Shown here: one piece after another, positions 49,528 to 58,527 of the stretch
Position numbering within the stretch: position 1 is the stretch's first letter
Layout: each line of letters begins with the position of its first letter
DNA from: Ignavibacteriota bacterium
Lineage (GTDB): Bacteria; Bacteroidota; Ignavibacteria; Ignavibacteriales; Melioribacteraceae
Assembly: GCA_016716225.1 (NCBI GenBank)
Contig: JADJWT010000001.1
Location: 992,001-1,056,000, forward strand
DNA: 64,000 nucleotides
Reading direction: 5' to 3'
Made by a program: the position numbers and the translations under genes
The notes under the pieces: generated by a model
The model's database searches: none
What the model saw: only the letters and a program-made list of their open reading frames with translations
What the model was told of the DNA's origin: nothing

Positions 49528-50187
49528 GTGCCAGAATATTTATCGTTACTTCGCGAATTAAGTGTAAATTCAATTTACGCACTTGCTGTTTTGGTAATAA
49601 TTTTACTTTTTGTAAAAGGAAAAATCGTAAATCAAGAATTCAAGTTTGTTTATTATGTTTGGCTTCCTATCGCTGTAATTACACAATTTTTAATGACGTA
49701 TTACCGAGTTATTTTAGGTAATTCAAATCTTCCGATAATGAATTTCTATTTAATGATTGAGTTTACACTTTTCGTAATTATTCTTTTACAAGTGAAGAAA
49801 AATATTTTTGGAAAAAAAATAAATTTTAAAATATGGGGATTTATAATCTTAATTGGTTTAGCTCTTCATCTAATTGATAAATTAGACACAATTCACTCTG
49901 CGGCAATGTTGTTTGTTGCAATAATTTATTTTCAACTATCAGTTAATAGTATTGATTTAGAAAGAATTGATGAGTTGCTGAAAAATCCGTTTACAGTTTT
50001 AAATATTACAATTTTTGTAAAGGCATTTGGATATTCATACTTTTTGATATATCAAACGGATTATACTTTTCCGCTTAGTATTTACAGCGGAGTAAATTTT
50101 CTTGTTCAAATATTATTTGCACTAACTTTGATAATGTATTACAAAAATCTTAATAAAAATTATAACATTAAAACAGAACCAAATTGA
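49528..50187 (+). CDS. Polytopic membrane protein of the CPPPKC module
   Basis: A 219-aa protein starting at GTG 49528. It has about six or seven hydrophobic segments (about 16-30, 42-58, 72-90, 105-118, 126-140, 160-172 and 185-203). The family is not recognised, and it lacks the transporter motifs I know. The operon with a cysteine-tailed soluble protein and a divergent XRE regulator suggests a sensor, channel or secretion role. Its last 28 bases overlap the 3' end of galK. Confidence 0.5.
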   Translation: MPEYLSLLRELSVNSIYALAVLVIILLFVKGKIVNQEFKFVYYVWLPIAVITQFLMTYYRVILGNSNLPIMNFYLMIEFTLFVIILLQVKKNIFGKKINFKIWGFIILIGLALHLIDKLDTIHSAAMLFVAIIYFQLSVNSIDLERIDELLKNPFTVLNITIFVKAFGYSYFLIYQTDYTFPLSIYSGVNFLVQILFALTLIMYYKNLNKNYNIKTEPN

Positions 50188-51431
50188 CGAATACTTATAA
50201 TGTTTACTGAATTTTCGCCGAATATTTTTTCCATAATTTTCTGATAATCTTTAACATTTTTTTGAGGTAGAAAAACTTGAATTGTTCCGGCAAAACCTCC
50301 ACCGTGAACTCTGCAAGCTCCTTCACCAATTTCCTCTAAAAAATTTTCTGTGATTGCCAAAGCCAATGAAATGGGCTGTTCTTCAACATTTTTATTTGAA
50401 TAAATATTTTGAAGGAATTTGTAAGATGAGCTCCCAGATTGTTTTACCAAATTTAAAAATTGATTTAAGTCATTATTTTCCAGCGATTTTATTTGTTCAT
50501 CAACTCTAATGTTTTCGGTTAAAAAATGAAATGCGCGCAAAATTGATCTATCGTTTATAGATTTTCTTAATTCATTAATATTTTCTAAAAATTGATTCAA
50601 ACTAATTTCCGAACATTTTTCTTTATTAAAAAAATTAGCGACTTCTTTCATTTCATTTGGAATTGCCGAATAATCATCCGTTAAATTTTGATGAGTTCCG
50701 CCGGTATCAACAACAATTAATTTATATCCAAAGTCCTCTAATTTAAAATTAACTTTATGAATTACCGGATTTTTATTATCAACAAAATCTATTTTAATAA
50801 TTCCGCCAACAGCACACGCGGTTTGATCCATTAGTCCGCATGGTTTTCCAAAAAATTTATTTTCTGCAAATTGACCAATCTGAGCAATAACGAAATCGGG
50901 AATTTCATTATTGTTATATAAAAAATTTAGAACTGAACCAATTGTAACTTCCACCGATGCTGATGAACTTAACCCGGAACCTTGTAAAACATTGCTTGTG
51001 AGCACGGAATTAAATCCACCTATTTTAAAACCACGAATTACAAATTGTGCAGCAATTCCACGAATCAAAGAATTTGTTGTTCCAATTTCATTTTCGTGCG
51101 GAGAAAGATTGTTTAAATCAACTTTAAATATTTCATCATATTTATCAGATTTTATAGAAATAATATTTTCTGATTTTGCAAACGCAATTACCGTATCTAA
51201 ACTTATGCTTGCGGCAATTACCTTTCCGCCGTTGTGGTCTGTGTGATTTCCGCTTAATTCAGTTCTTCCGGGCGTACTAATTATTGAAATATTTTTTTCT
51301 TCACCAAATATATTTTCAAAATTTTCTAATAATCTTTTATATCGTTCAATTTGATAATTAATTTCATCAACTTGATTTTCATAAATATTAGTGAAATTAT
51401 TTTTTAGTATTTCAAGAATTTCAGATTTCAT
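50160..51431 (-). CDS. galK: Galactokinase
   Basis: A 423-aa GHMP kinase, slightly longer than usual, with the galactokinase signature PGRTELSGNHTDHNGG (54-69), the ATP-binding GSGLSSSASVEV (about 150) and a C-terminal GGGFAGTIQVF (about 380). It phosphorylates galactose to galactose-1-phosphate. It follows galT on the minus strand with an 18-base gap. Confidence 0.95.
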   Translation of the reverse strand: MKSEILEILKNNFTNIYENQVDEINYQIERYKRLLENFENIFGEEKNISIISTPGRTELSGNHTDHNGGKVIAASISLDTVIAFAKSENIISIKSDKYDEIFKVDLNNLSPHENEIGTTNSLIRGIAAQFVIRGFKIGGFNSVLTSNVLQGSGLSSSASVEVTIGSVLNFLYNNNEIPDFVIAQIGQFAENKFFGKPCGLMDQTACAVGGIIKIDFVDNKNPVIHKVNFKLEDFGYKLIVVDTGGTHQNLTDDYSAIPNEMKEVANFFNKEKCSEISLNQFLENINELRKSINDRSILRAFHFLTENIRVDEQIKSLENNDLNQFLNLVKQSGSSSYKFLQNIYSNKNVEEQPISLALAITENFLEEIGEGACRVHGGGFAGTIQVFLPQKNVKDYQKIMEKIFGENSVNIISIRQFGSVLML

Positions 51432-51449
51432 TTTAATCCAAATTTTTAA

Positions 51450-52454
51450 CTATAATTTTCTTAACAAATCTGCAGCACTTTCCGCCGTAATATCCCTTTG
51501 CGGATTTGCAAGCATTTCATATCCAACCATAAATTTTTTAATTGTAGCCGAGCGCAATAACGGCGGATAAAAATGCATGTGTAAATGCCATTCTTTGTGA
51601 AGTTTTCCATCGGTTGGTGATTGATGAATTCCCGCAGAATATGGAAACGACACATTAAATATTTTGTCATATTTTGTTGAGAGAACTTTTATACTTTCCG
51701 CAAAATCTGTTTTAGTTTGTTCATTAAATTCCAATAAATTTGTTATGTGATTTTTCGAAATAATCATTGTTTCAAACGGCCAAACTGCCCAAAAAGGAAC
51801 AACAATTATAAAGCTGGAATTTTCAAAAAAGATTCTCTCTTGTTTTTCAATTTCTATTTTTATGTAGTCTTGTAAAATTGTTGATTTGTGAACTTCGTAA
51901 TATTTCTTAAAATTATTTTGTTCTTTTTGTGGTTCCATGGGAATTGTATGCTGCGCCCAAATTTGTCCATGCGGATGCGGATTGCTTGCGCCCATTACGG
52001 AACCTTTATTTTCAAAAATCTGCACATAATTTATTTCATTGTTATTTCCAATTTCCTCATATTCATTTTGCCAAGTTGTTACTACATTTTTTATTTCATC
52101 CAAATTCAGTTCAGTTAATGTTTTGTTATGGTGAGGAGAAAAACATACAACTTTACAAATACCATTTTCACTTTCTGCTTTTACCAAATTATTGATATTA
52201 AGAGTTTCCCTTTCACTATTCATTGTAAGCGAGCTGAAATCATTCACAAATACAAATGTGTTATGGTAATCGGGATTTTTTTCACCGTTTGATCTTGAAT
52301 TATTTGGGCACAAATAACAAGTTGGATCATATTTCGGTTTTTCAATTTGCGAATGAGTTTCATTTTGTCCTTGCCAAGGTCGTTGAGTTCTATTTGGCGA
52401 AACAAGAATCCACTCATCTGTCAATGGGTTATATCTTCTGTGTGTATTTTTCAA
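51450..52454 (-). CDS. galT: Galactose-1-phosphate uridylyltransferase
   Basis: A 334-aa HIT-superfamily enzyme: RRYNPLTDEWILVSPNR, zinc-site CYLCPNN, active-site HPHGQIW (about 160), and a second HMHFYPPLLRS. It exchanges UMP between UDP-glucose and galactose-1-phosphate. Together with galK it forms a Leloir operon; galE is not in the window. Confidence 0.94.
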   Translation of the reverse strand: MKNTHRRYNPLTDEWILVSPNRTQRPWQGQNETHSQIEKPKYDPTCYLCPNNSRSNGEKNPDYHNTFVFVNDFSSLTMNSERETLNINNLVKAESENGICKVVCFSPHHNKTLTELNLDEIKNVVTTWQNEYEEIGNNNEINYVQIFENKGSVMGASNPHPHGQIWAQHTIPMEPQKEQNNFKKYYEVHKSTILQDYIKIEIEKQERIFFENSSFIIVVPFWAVWPFETMIISKNHITNLLEFNEQTKTDFAESIKVLSTKYDKIFNVSFPYSAGIHQSPTDGKLHKEWHLHMHFYPPLLRSATIKKFMVGYEMLANPQRDITAESAADLLRKL

Positions 52455-52587
52455 ATTAATGCCGGAAATTTAAATGAGTATTTAAAAATCTCAAAAATTT
52501 ATGATGAAAATATAATTTTATTTCAGCTAAGATTGAGGAGAAAACTTTGAGAGATTTTGAGAAATGTAAATTTCAAACTTTCATTTT

Positions 52588-52615
52588 TTTGATTAACAGA
52601 ATTTCCGTATTTTTG
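52588..52615 (+). promoter_or_regulatory. Bacteroidota-type promoter for tRNA-Lys
   Basis: TTTG (52588-52591), 16 bases, then TATTTTTG (52608-52615), an exact TAnnTTTG. It lies only 5 bases before the mature tRNA 5' end, so the transcript has almost no leader. Confidence 0.55.
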
Positions 52616-52619
52616 CACC

Positions 52620-52692
<73 letters not shown>

Positions 52693-52696
52693 CATT

Positions 52697-52727
52697 AAAA
52701 ACCCTCTTTCTGAGGGTTTTTATTTTC
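52697..52727. terminator. Bidirectional terminator between tRNA-Lys and ktrA
   Basis: AAAAACCCTC (52697-52706) pairs perfectly with GAGGGTTTTT (52712-52721), with T runs on both strands. It can end both the tRNA and the convergent potassium-uptake operon. Confidence 0.85.
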
Positions 52728-53382
52728 ATGTTAAATCATCTTGCAAAGCACTTATGCTTCTATTATCTCCAATAATATAAAGTATGTCGCTATCCTTAAA
52801 AACAAATTCTCCATCTGGAATTACAACTCGCTCGGGAATAATTTCTCGCACCATTGAAATTTGAACTTTGTATTTTTTTCGTAAATCAACTTCTTTTAAT
52901 TTTTTACCAATCCATTCACGTGTAGGACTAACTTCAATTAAACTAAAACCTTCTGTAAGCGGAATAAATTCTAAAAAGTTTGGTGAAGCAATTGTATGCG
53001 CCATTCTAATTCCCATATCTCTTTCGGGAAAAATTATTCTTGTGGCACCTATTTTTTCTAATATTTTTGCATGATCTTCATTTATTGCTTTGGCAATAAT
53101 TTCACTAATTTTTAATTCTTTCATGTATAAAGTAATTAAAATACTTGTATCCATTTTGCTTCCAACAGAGATGATAACCGTATCAAAATCTGCAATTCCA
53201 AGTTGGATTAAAAAATTTTTATCTCGCGCATCACCAATTACTGCTTTTCTCACAAACGGTTTTACTTGATTGACTAATTCCGGTTTTAAGTCAATTGCCA
53301 TGATGTTAAAACCGTGTTCATTTAGTGCTTCGCACAAATAATAACCAAAACTGCTTAATCCTATTATTGCTATGTTTTTCAT
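52726..53382 (-). CDS. KtrA/TrkA-type potassium-uptake regulatory subunit
   Basis: A 218-aa cytoplasmic protein with an RCK/Rossmann N-domain (IAIIGLSSFGYYLCEALNEHGFNIMAIDLK, about 1-35) and a TrkA-C domain (about 140-218). It binds nucleotides and gates the KtrB/TrkH partner encoded directly upstream in the same operon (3-base gap). Confidence 0.93.
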   Translation of the reverse strand: MKNIAIIGLSSFGYYLCEALNEHGFNIMAIDLKPELVNQVKPFVRKAVIGDARDKNFLIQLGIADFDTVIISVGSKMDTSILITLYMKELKISEIIAKAINEDHAKILEKIGATRIIFPERDMGIRMAHTIASPNFLEFIPLTEGFSLIEVSPTREWIGKKLKEVDLRKKYKVQISMVREIIPERVVIPDGEFVFKDSDILYIIGDNRSISALQDDLT

Positions 53383-53385
53383 TTT

Positions 53386-54762
53386 TTATCCTACTAAAAT
53401 ATTATCTTCTGCATATCTGATATCAACTACTTCTTTTGAACCAACAAGTGAAGCAATTGTAAGCGGACCAACTCTTCCGGCAAACATTAAAATTATTAAA
53501 ACTAATTTTCCATAAATTGATAATGATGCTGTAATTCCAGTCGATAAACCAACCGTACCAAAGGCAGAAACTGTTTCAAAAAATAATTGCATAAATTCAT
53601 CACTGTTCGAATTAAAAGGAATATTTTCCATTTCGGTAATTGTTAAAACAAAAGATGAGATTACAATTATTGTAATTGCAAATGCTAAAATAATTACAGT
53701 TTTTGAAATTACTTGAAAAGGAAGACTTGTAAATTTTAGATTAACATTTCGGGAATCTTTTACTCTTGAACGAATGAATGCAATAATAACTGCAACCGTT
53801 GTTGTTTTAACACCGCCTCCCGTGGATGCTGGTGAAGCCCCGATAAACATTAAAGTAATAATCGCAAATATGGAAGGCATAGAAAAATTATAAATATCAA
53901 TTGTATTAAAACCTGCTGTTCTTGACGTGACCGAATGAAAAATTGAAGTCATAATTTGTGTTTTCAAATCCATTTCTTTTAATGCAACATTATGATCAAA
54001 GATGAAAATTAAAATTCCTCCTATCAGAATTAAAAATAAAGAAACTTGCAAAACAACTTTTGTATGTAATGATAATTTTCTGAGCCCGTGCTTTTTCCCA
54101 ATTGAATTTTTTAATTCGTACAAAACAATAAACCCAATTCCTCCAAGAAAAATTAATACTGATATAACAATGTTGATAAAATAATCCGATTGATATTCAA
54201 CCAAATTTGTTGCAAAGTTACTAAATCCAGCATTGCAAAATGCTGATATTGAGTGAAAAATTCCGGCAAAAAGTGCATCATAAAACGGCATGTAAAAATT
54301 AAATCTAACCGTTAATAATATTGCACCAATTGATTCAATTACAATTGTATAAATAAATACAGATTTAAGTAATGATTTTAAATCCCTAGTATTAAAAAAA
54401 GAAATTGTTTCTTGAATTATTTCACGGCTGCCAATTCCAAATTTTCCTTTAAGAAAAAATAGAAAAAGTACGGAAAAAGACATTACGCCTATTCCGCCTA
54501 ATTGCATTAAAGCTAAAAGAATAATTTTTCCAATAAGTGAAAATTTTGTTGCTGTATCAACAACCGTTAATCCGGTTACACATGTTGCAGAAGTAGATGT
54601 AAAAAGAGAATCAATAAAAGAAATGTCTTGTCCTCTTAAAGAAAACGGCTGCATTAAAAGTATTGCGCCAATCAACATTACAGCAATAAAAGAAAATACC
54701 AAAAATGCTTGCGGGCTGAATTTATGAACAAAACTATCATATAAATCTAAAAATTTCTGCAT
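53386..54762 (-). CDS. KtrB/TrkH-type potassium transporter
   Basis: A 458-aa membrane protein with four pore-loop repeats of the TrkH superfamily: TCVTGLTVVD, SAFCNAGFSNF, SRTAGFNTIDI and SAFGTVGLSTG, each followed by a transmembrane helix. It forms a sodium- or proton-coupled K+ uptake system with the adjacent KtrA-type subunit. Confidence 0.93.
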   Translation of the reverse strand: MQKFLDLYDSFVHKFSPQAFLVFSFIAVMLIGAILLMQPFSLRGQDISFIDSLFTSTSATCVTGLTVVDTATKFSLIGKIILLALMQLGGIGVMSFSVLFLFFLKGKFGIGSREIIQETISFFNTRDLKSLLKSVFIYTIVIESIGAILLTVRFNFYMPFYDALFAGIFHSISAFCNAGFSNFATNLVEYQSDYFINIVISVLIFLGGIGFIVLYELKNSIGKKHGLRKLSLHTKVVLQVSLFLILIGGILIFIFDHNVALKEMDLKTQIMTSIFHSVTSRTAGFNTIDIYNFSMPSIFAIITLMFIGASPASTGGGVKTTTVAVIIAFIRSRVKDSRNVNLKFTSLPFQVISKTVIILAFAITIIVISSFVLTITEMENIPFNSNSDEFMQLFFETVSAFGTVGLSTGITASLSIYGKLVLIILMFAGRVGPLTIASLVGSKEVVDIRYAEDNILVG

Positions 54763-54768
54763 GTTATT

Positions 54769-56886
54769 TTAATTCAATCCTCTTTTATTTAGCAATGGAT
54801 TTATTGATGGATCGGCACCTCTAAATTTTCTATATAATTCCATTGAATCTTCCGAACCACCAGATGCCAAAATAAATTGTCTATATTTTTTTGCTAAATC
54901 CGGATTATAAACATCGCCAGAATTTACAAAAGTATCAAACGCATCTGAATCTAAAACTGCCGACCAAATATAGCTGTAATATCCGGATGAATAGGAGCCG
55001 GAAAAAATATGTCGGAAATATGTACTTCTGTAACGTGGAATAATTTCGCTTATCAAACCAATTTTACTCATTGACTCTTTTTCAAATTGATCAACATTAA
55101 TATTTTTTTCTTCAGAAATTGTATGCCAATCCATATCCAAAAATGATGCGGCTAAATATTCTACGGTTTCAAATCCTTGATTGAACAATTTTGCATTTTC
55201 TAATTTTTTGATTAATTCATCCGGAATTATTTCTCCGGTTTTAAAATGTTTTGCATAAGTTTTTAAAACATCGGGATGCAAAGCCCAATTTTCCATTACT
55301 TGAGATGGAAACTCAACAAAATCTCTCGGGGTTTCAGTTGCTGCAACAGATTCGTAAGTACAGTTTGAAAGCAATCCGTGAAGTGCATGACCAAATTCAT
55401 GAAATAATGTATTAACTTCATCTAAACTTAATAGCGCCGGTTTACTGGAAGTTGGTTTGGAAAAATTTCCAACATTATAAATTATGGGCGAAATCATTTT
55501 TCCATCTTTTTTAAATTGCCTGCGGAATTCATCCATCCAAGCTCCGCCGCGTTTGCTTGCCCGCGGAAAATAATCCGTGTATAAAATTCCAATATGATTT
55601 CCATCTTTTTCTTTCACTTCAAAAACTTTTACATCGGGATGATATTTTGGAACATCATTTCTTTCTTCAAATTGAATTCCCCATAATTTTGTTGCTAATC
55701 CAAAAACTCCGTTAATTACATTTTCCACTTTGAAATACGGGCGCAATTGTTCTTCATCCAAATCATATTTTGCCTTTTTTACTTTTTCTGCATAAAACCA
55801 CCAATCCCAAGCTTCCAACTGAAAATTTTTTCCTTCGGCAAAAATTAATTTCTGCATTTCGTCTCTTTCAGTTGTGGCTCTTTTCAATGCCGGTTTCCAA
55901 AGTTTATTTAGCAAATCATATACATTTTCGGGAGTTTTTGCCATTTGTTCTTCAAGCACAAATTCAGCATGATTTTTGTATCCAAGAATTTTTGCTCGTT
56001 GCAATCTTAAGTTTGCAATTTTTATAATTAAATTTTTATTATCGAGAGAATCGTTATTATCACCTTGCATAAAATAAGCTTTGTAAATTTTTTCTCTAAG
56101 ATTTCTTTTTGTAGAATATTGTAAAAACGGAATCATGCTTGGCTTTTGAAGTGTAAAAATCCATTTATTTGGTTTACCATTTTCTTTTGCGGTTTCTGCT
56201 GCGGTGGAAATTACACTTTCCGGAAGTCCTTCCAAATCATTTTTATCTTCAATTATTAACTCAAACTTATTTGTTTCCTTTAAAACATTATCACCAAATT
56301 TCAGATTAAGCAAAGCCAATTCTTCATTTATTTTTCTGAATTCAATTTTTTGTTTTTCATCTAAATTTACTCCGCCGCGAACAAAATCTTTATAATATAA
56401 TTCCAATAATTTTTGCTGTTCCGTATTTAAATTAAATTTTTCTCTGTTATCATAAACATCTTTCACTTTTGCAAATAACTTTTCATTTAGATTAATATCA
56501 TCTTCATGTTTTGTTAAAACCGGAGTAATTTCTTCAGATATTTTTTGAATTTCTTCACTGCTCATCGATTCTTCCATTGCAGAAAAAATTCGATTCACTT
56601 TTTTCAGTAATTCACCGGATTGATCCAAAGCAACAATTGTATTTTCAAAATTTGGTTTTTGGGAATTATTAATAATTAGCAGAATTTCTTCATCGTGAAT
56701 TTTTAACGCTTCTTTATACGCCGGCAAATAATGATCATTTTTAATTTCATCAAACGGAGGAGTTCCAAACGGAGTTTTCCATTCGGTTAAAAAAGGATTT
56801 TCTTCTTTCTCTGTTTTTGTATTTTGATTGCAAGCTGAAATTAAAAGTAATGAACTAAGAAAAATCATAATTCTCCCAATAAACAT
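54769..56886 (-). CDS. M3-family oligopeptidase lipoprotein (peptidyl-dipeptidase Dcp-like)
   Basis: A 705-aa zinc peptidase with a lipoprotein signal (LLLISAC, Cys19) and the M3 motif FHEFGHALHGLLS (HExxH, about 500) with downstream Glu in PSQVMENW. The Dcp-type pattern TPFGTPPFDEIKNDHYLPAYKEAL at the start and MAKTPENVYDLL later are typical. It would act in the periplasm on peptides. ATG at 56886 has GGAGA upstream. The TrkH gene follows 6 bases after its stop. Confidence 0.92.
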   Translation of the reverse strand: MFIGRIMIFLSSLLLISACNQNTKTEKEENPFLTEWKTPFGTPPFDEIKNDHYLPAYKEALKIHDEEILLIINNSQKPNFENTIVALDQSGELLKKVNRIFSAMEESMSSEEIQKISEEITPVLTKHEDDINLNEKLFAKVKDVYDNREKFNLNTEQQKLLELYYKDFVRGGVNLDEKQKIEFRKINEELALLNLKFGDNVLKETNKFELIIEDKNDLEGLPESVISTAAETAKENGKPNKWIFTLQKPSMIPFLQYSTKRNLREKIYKAYFMQGDNNDSLDNKNLIIKIANLRLQRAKILGYKNHAEFVLEEQMAKTPENVYDLLNKLWKPALKRATTERDEMQKLIFAEGKNFQLEAWDWWFYAEKVKKAKYDLDEEQLRPYFKVENVINGVFGLATKLWGIQFEERNDVPKYHPDVKVFEVKEKDGNHIGILYTDYFPRASKRGGAWMDEFRRQFKKDGKMISPIIYNVGNFSKPTSSKPALLSLDEVNTLFHEFGHALHGLLSNCTYESVAATETPRDFVEFPSQVMENWALHPDVLKTYAKHFKTGEIIPDELIKKLENAKLFNQGFETVEYLAASFLDMDWHTISEEKNINVDQFEKESMSKIGLISEIIPRYRSTYFRHIFSGSYSSGYYSYIWSAVLDSDAFDTFVNSGDVYNPDLAKKYRQFILASGGSEDSMELYRKFRGADPSINPLLNKRGLN

Positions 56887-57023
56887 TTTCTCTCCAAAAA
56901 ATGATTTAGTAAATAATTTAGTGTGGTTAAATTAAGAAAATAAAGTGAATTTTGATGATTAATGAAATCTAAATAGATCTCCTTAAAATTGAATTTGTCG
57001 TAAATCAATACGTATATTTCAAA

Positions 57024-58484
57024 TTATTTTGCCAATGTCTTTTTATATAACTCAACATATTTCTTTGCAGAAGTTTCCCACGAATAATCTTTTATCATAC
57101 CGTTCATTTGTATTTGATGCCAAACAGGTTTATTGTGAAAATCATTAATTGCTCTTTTTATTGCATGAATAAAAGCATTTGCGGAATATTCATAAAAAGA
57201 AAATCCATTTCCAATCGATTGCCCATATTCATTAAATTCATTCCAATCTTGCACAGTATCTGCAAGTCCACCTGTTTTTCTAACAACCGGAACTGTTCCA
57301 TATTTCAATGAATAAATTTGATTTAAACCACATGGTTCATACTGCGAAGGCATTAAAAAAATATCTGCACCTGCTTCAATTTGATGTGCGGCTTCTTCAC
57401 TATAACCGAAATATGCACCAATTTTATGTGGAAAATATTGAATTGCATCTCTAAAAATATCTTCATAATATTTTGATCCGCTTCCCAGTATAACAATTTG
57501 TGCATCGAGATTAAGCAATTGTGGAAGTGCTTCTACTAAAATATCTACCCCTTTTTGTGAAACCAATCTTGATACAATTCCCATTAATGGAACGTTTGGA
57601 TTGAATGGCATTTCTAATTTACTTAATAAAAATTCTTTGTTTTTTATTTTACCACTTAAATCATTCATCGAATATTTATGCGGAATATATTTATCAACTT
57701 CAGGATTCCAAACTTCATAATCAACGCCGTTTATAATTCCGTAATAATCATTATATCTTTGCAATAAATAATTATACATTCCGGCACCATATTCCGGAGT
57801 GAGTAATTCCTTTGCATAAGTTTCGCTTACAGTATTTATTACATCCGAAAATAAAATTGCTGCTTTCAAAAAGTTTGAATCATTTTCGTGAACTAAAACC
57901 CCATTGTTATCAAAAAGATATTTTGGCAATTCTGCGCGCTTGTAAGATTCCAAAGAAAATCTTCCTTGGTAACCAATATTGTGAATTGTAAAAACCGTTT
58001 TTGTTTTATGAAATAAACTATCCCAACTGTAATTTTCTTTTAGAAAAACCGGCAGTAATCCGGTTTGCCAATCATTTGCGTGAACAATATCCGGCGCCCA
58101 GCCCAGCTTTTGCATAATTTGAATTACGGCTTTTGAGAAAAGAATAAATCTTTCATCTTCATCCCAATCTTCCGTATATATTTTGCTTCTGTGATAAAAA
58201 TTTGGATAGTGCACAAAATACGCATCAACATTTGAGTGGGGAAGTTTTCCATAAAAAACGTGAACGCTATGCTGATAACCACCAGTGGAAATTTTCATTT
58301 CACCAATTAAGCTATCATAATGATGACCATATTCATGTTCATTCACTTGATAATATTTTGGCATAAAGACTTTAACTTCATGACCTAATTTTGCTAATTC
58401 AATTGGCAAAGTTCCGCTCACTTCTCCAAGTCCGCCGGTTTTAGCAAACGGAATTATTTCACTTGATGCAAATGCTATTTTCAT
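57024..58484 (-). CDS. glgA: Glycogen synthase (ADP-glucose type)
   Basis: A 486-aa GT5 enzyme: KTGGLGEVSGTLPIELAKLGH (about 15-35), HANDWQTGLLPVFLK (about 140), and the C-terminal MPSQYEPCGLNQIYSLKYGT (about 375) are family hallmarks. It extends alpha-1,4-glucan from ADP-glucose. It is followed on the same strand, upstream, by the acetyl-CoA synthetase gene. Confidence 0.96.
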   Translation of the reverse strand: MKIAFASSEIIPFAKTGGLGEVSGTLPIELAKLGHEVKVFMPKYYQVNEHEYGHHYDSLIGEMKISTGGYQHSVHVFYGKLPHSNVDAYFVHYPNFYHRSKIYTEDWDEDERFILFSKAVIQIMQKLGWAPDIVHANDWQTGLLPVFLKENYSWDSLFHKTKTVFTIHNIGYQGRFSLESYKRAELPKYLFDNNGVLVHENDSNFLKAAILFSDVINTVSETYAKELLTPEYGAGMYNYLLQRYNDYYGIINGVDYEVWNPEVDKYIPHKYSMNDLSGKIKNKEFLLSKLEMPFNPNVPLMGIVSRLVSQKGVDILVEALPQLLNLDAQIVILGSGSKYYEDIFRDAIQYFPHKIGAYFGYSEEAAHQIEAGADIFLMPSQYEPCGLNQIYSLKYGTVPVVRKTGGLADTVQDWNEFNEYGQSIGNGFSFYEYSANAFIHAIKRAINDFHNKPVWHQIQMNGMIKDYSWETSAKKYVELYKKTLAK

Positions 58485-58527
58485 AAAATTATCTTTTTTT
58501 GTTTTGCAAAAATAATGATTTAAATAA

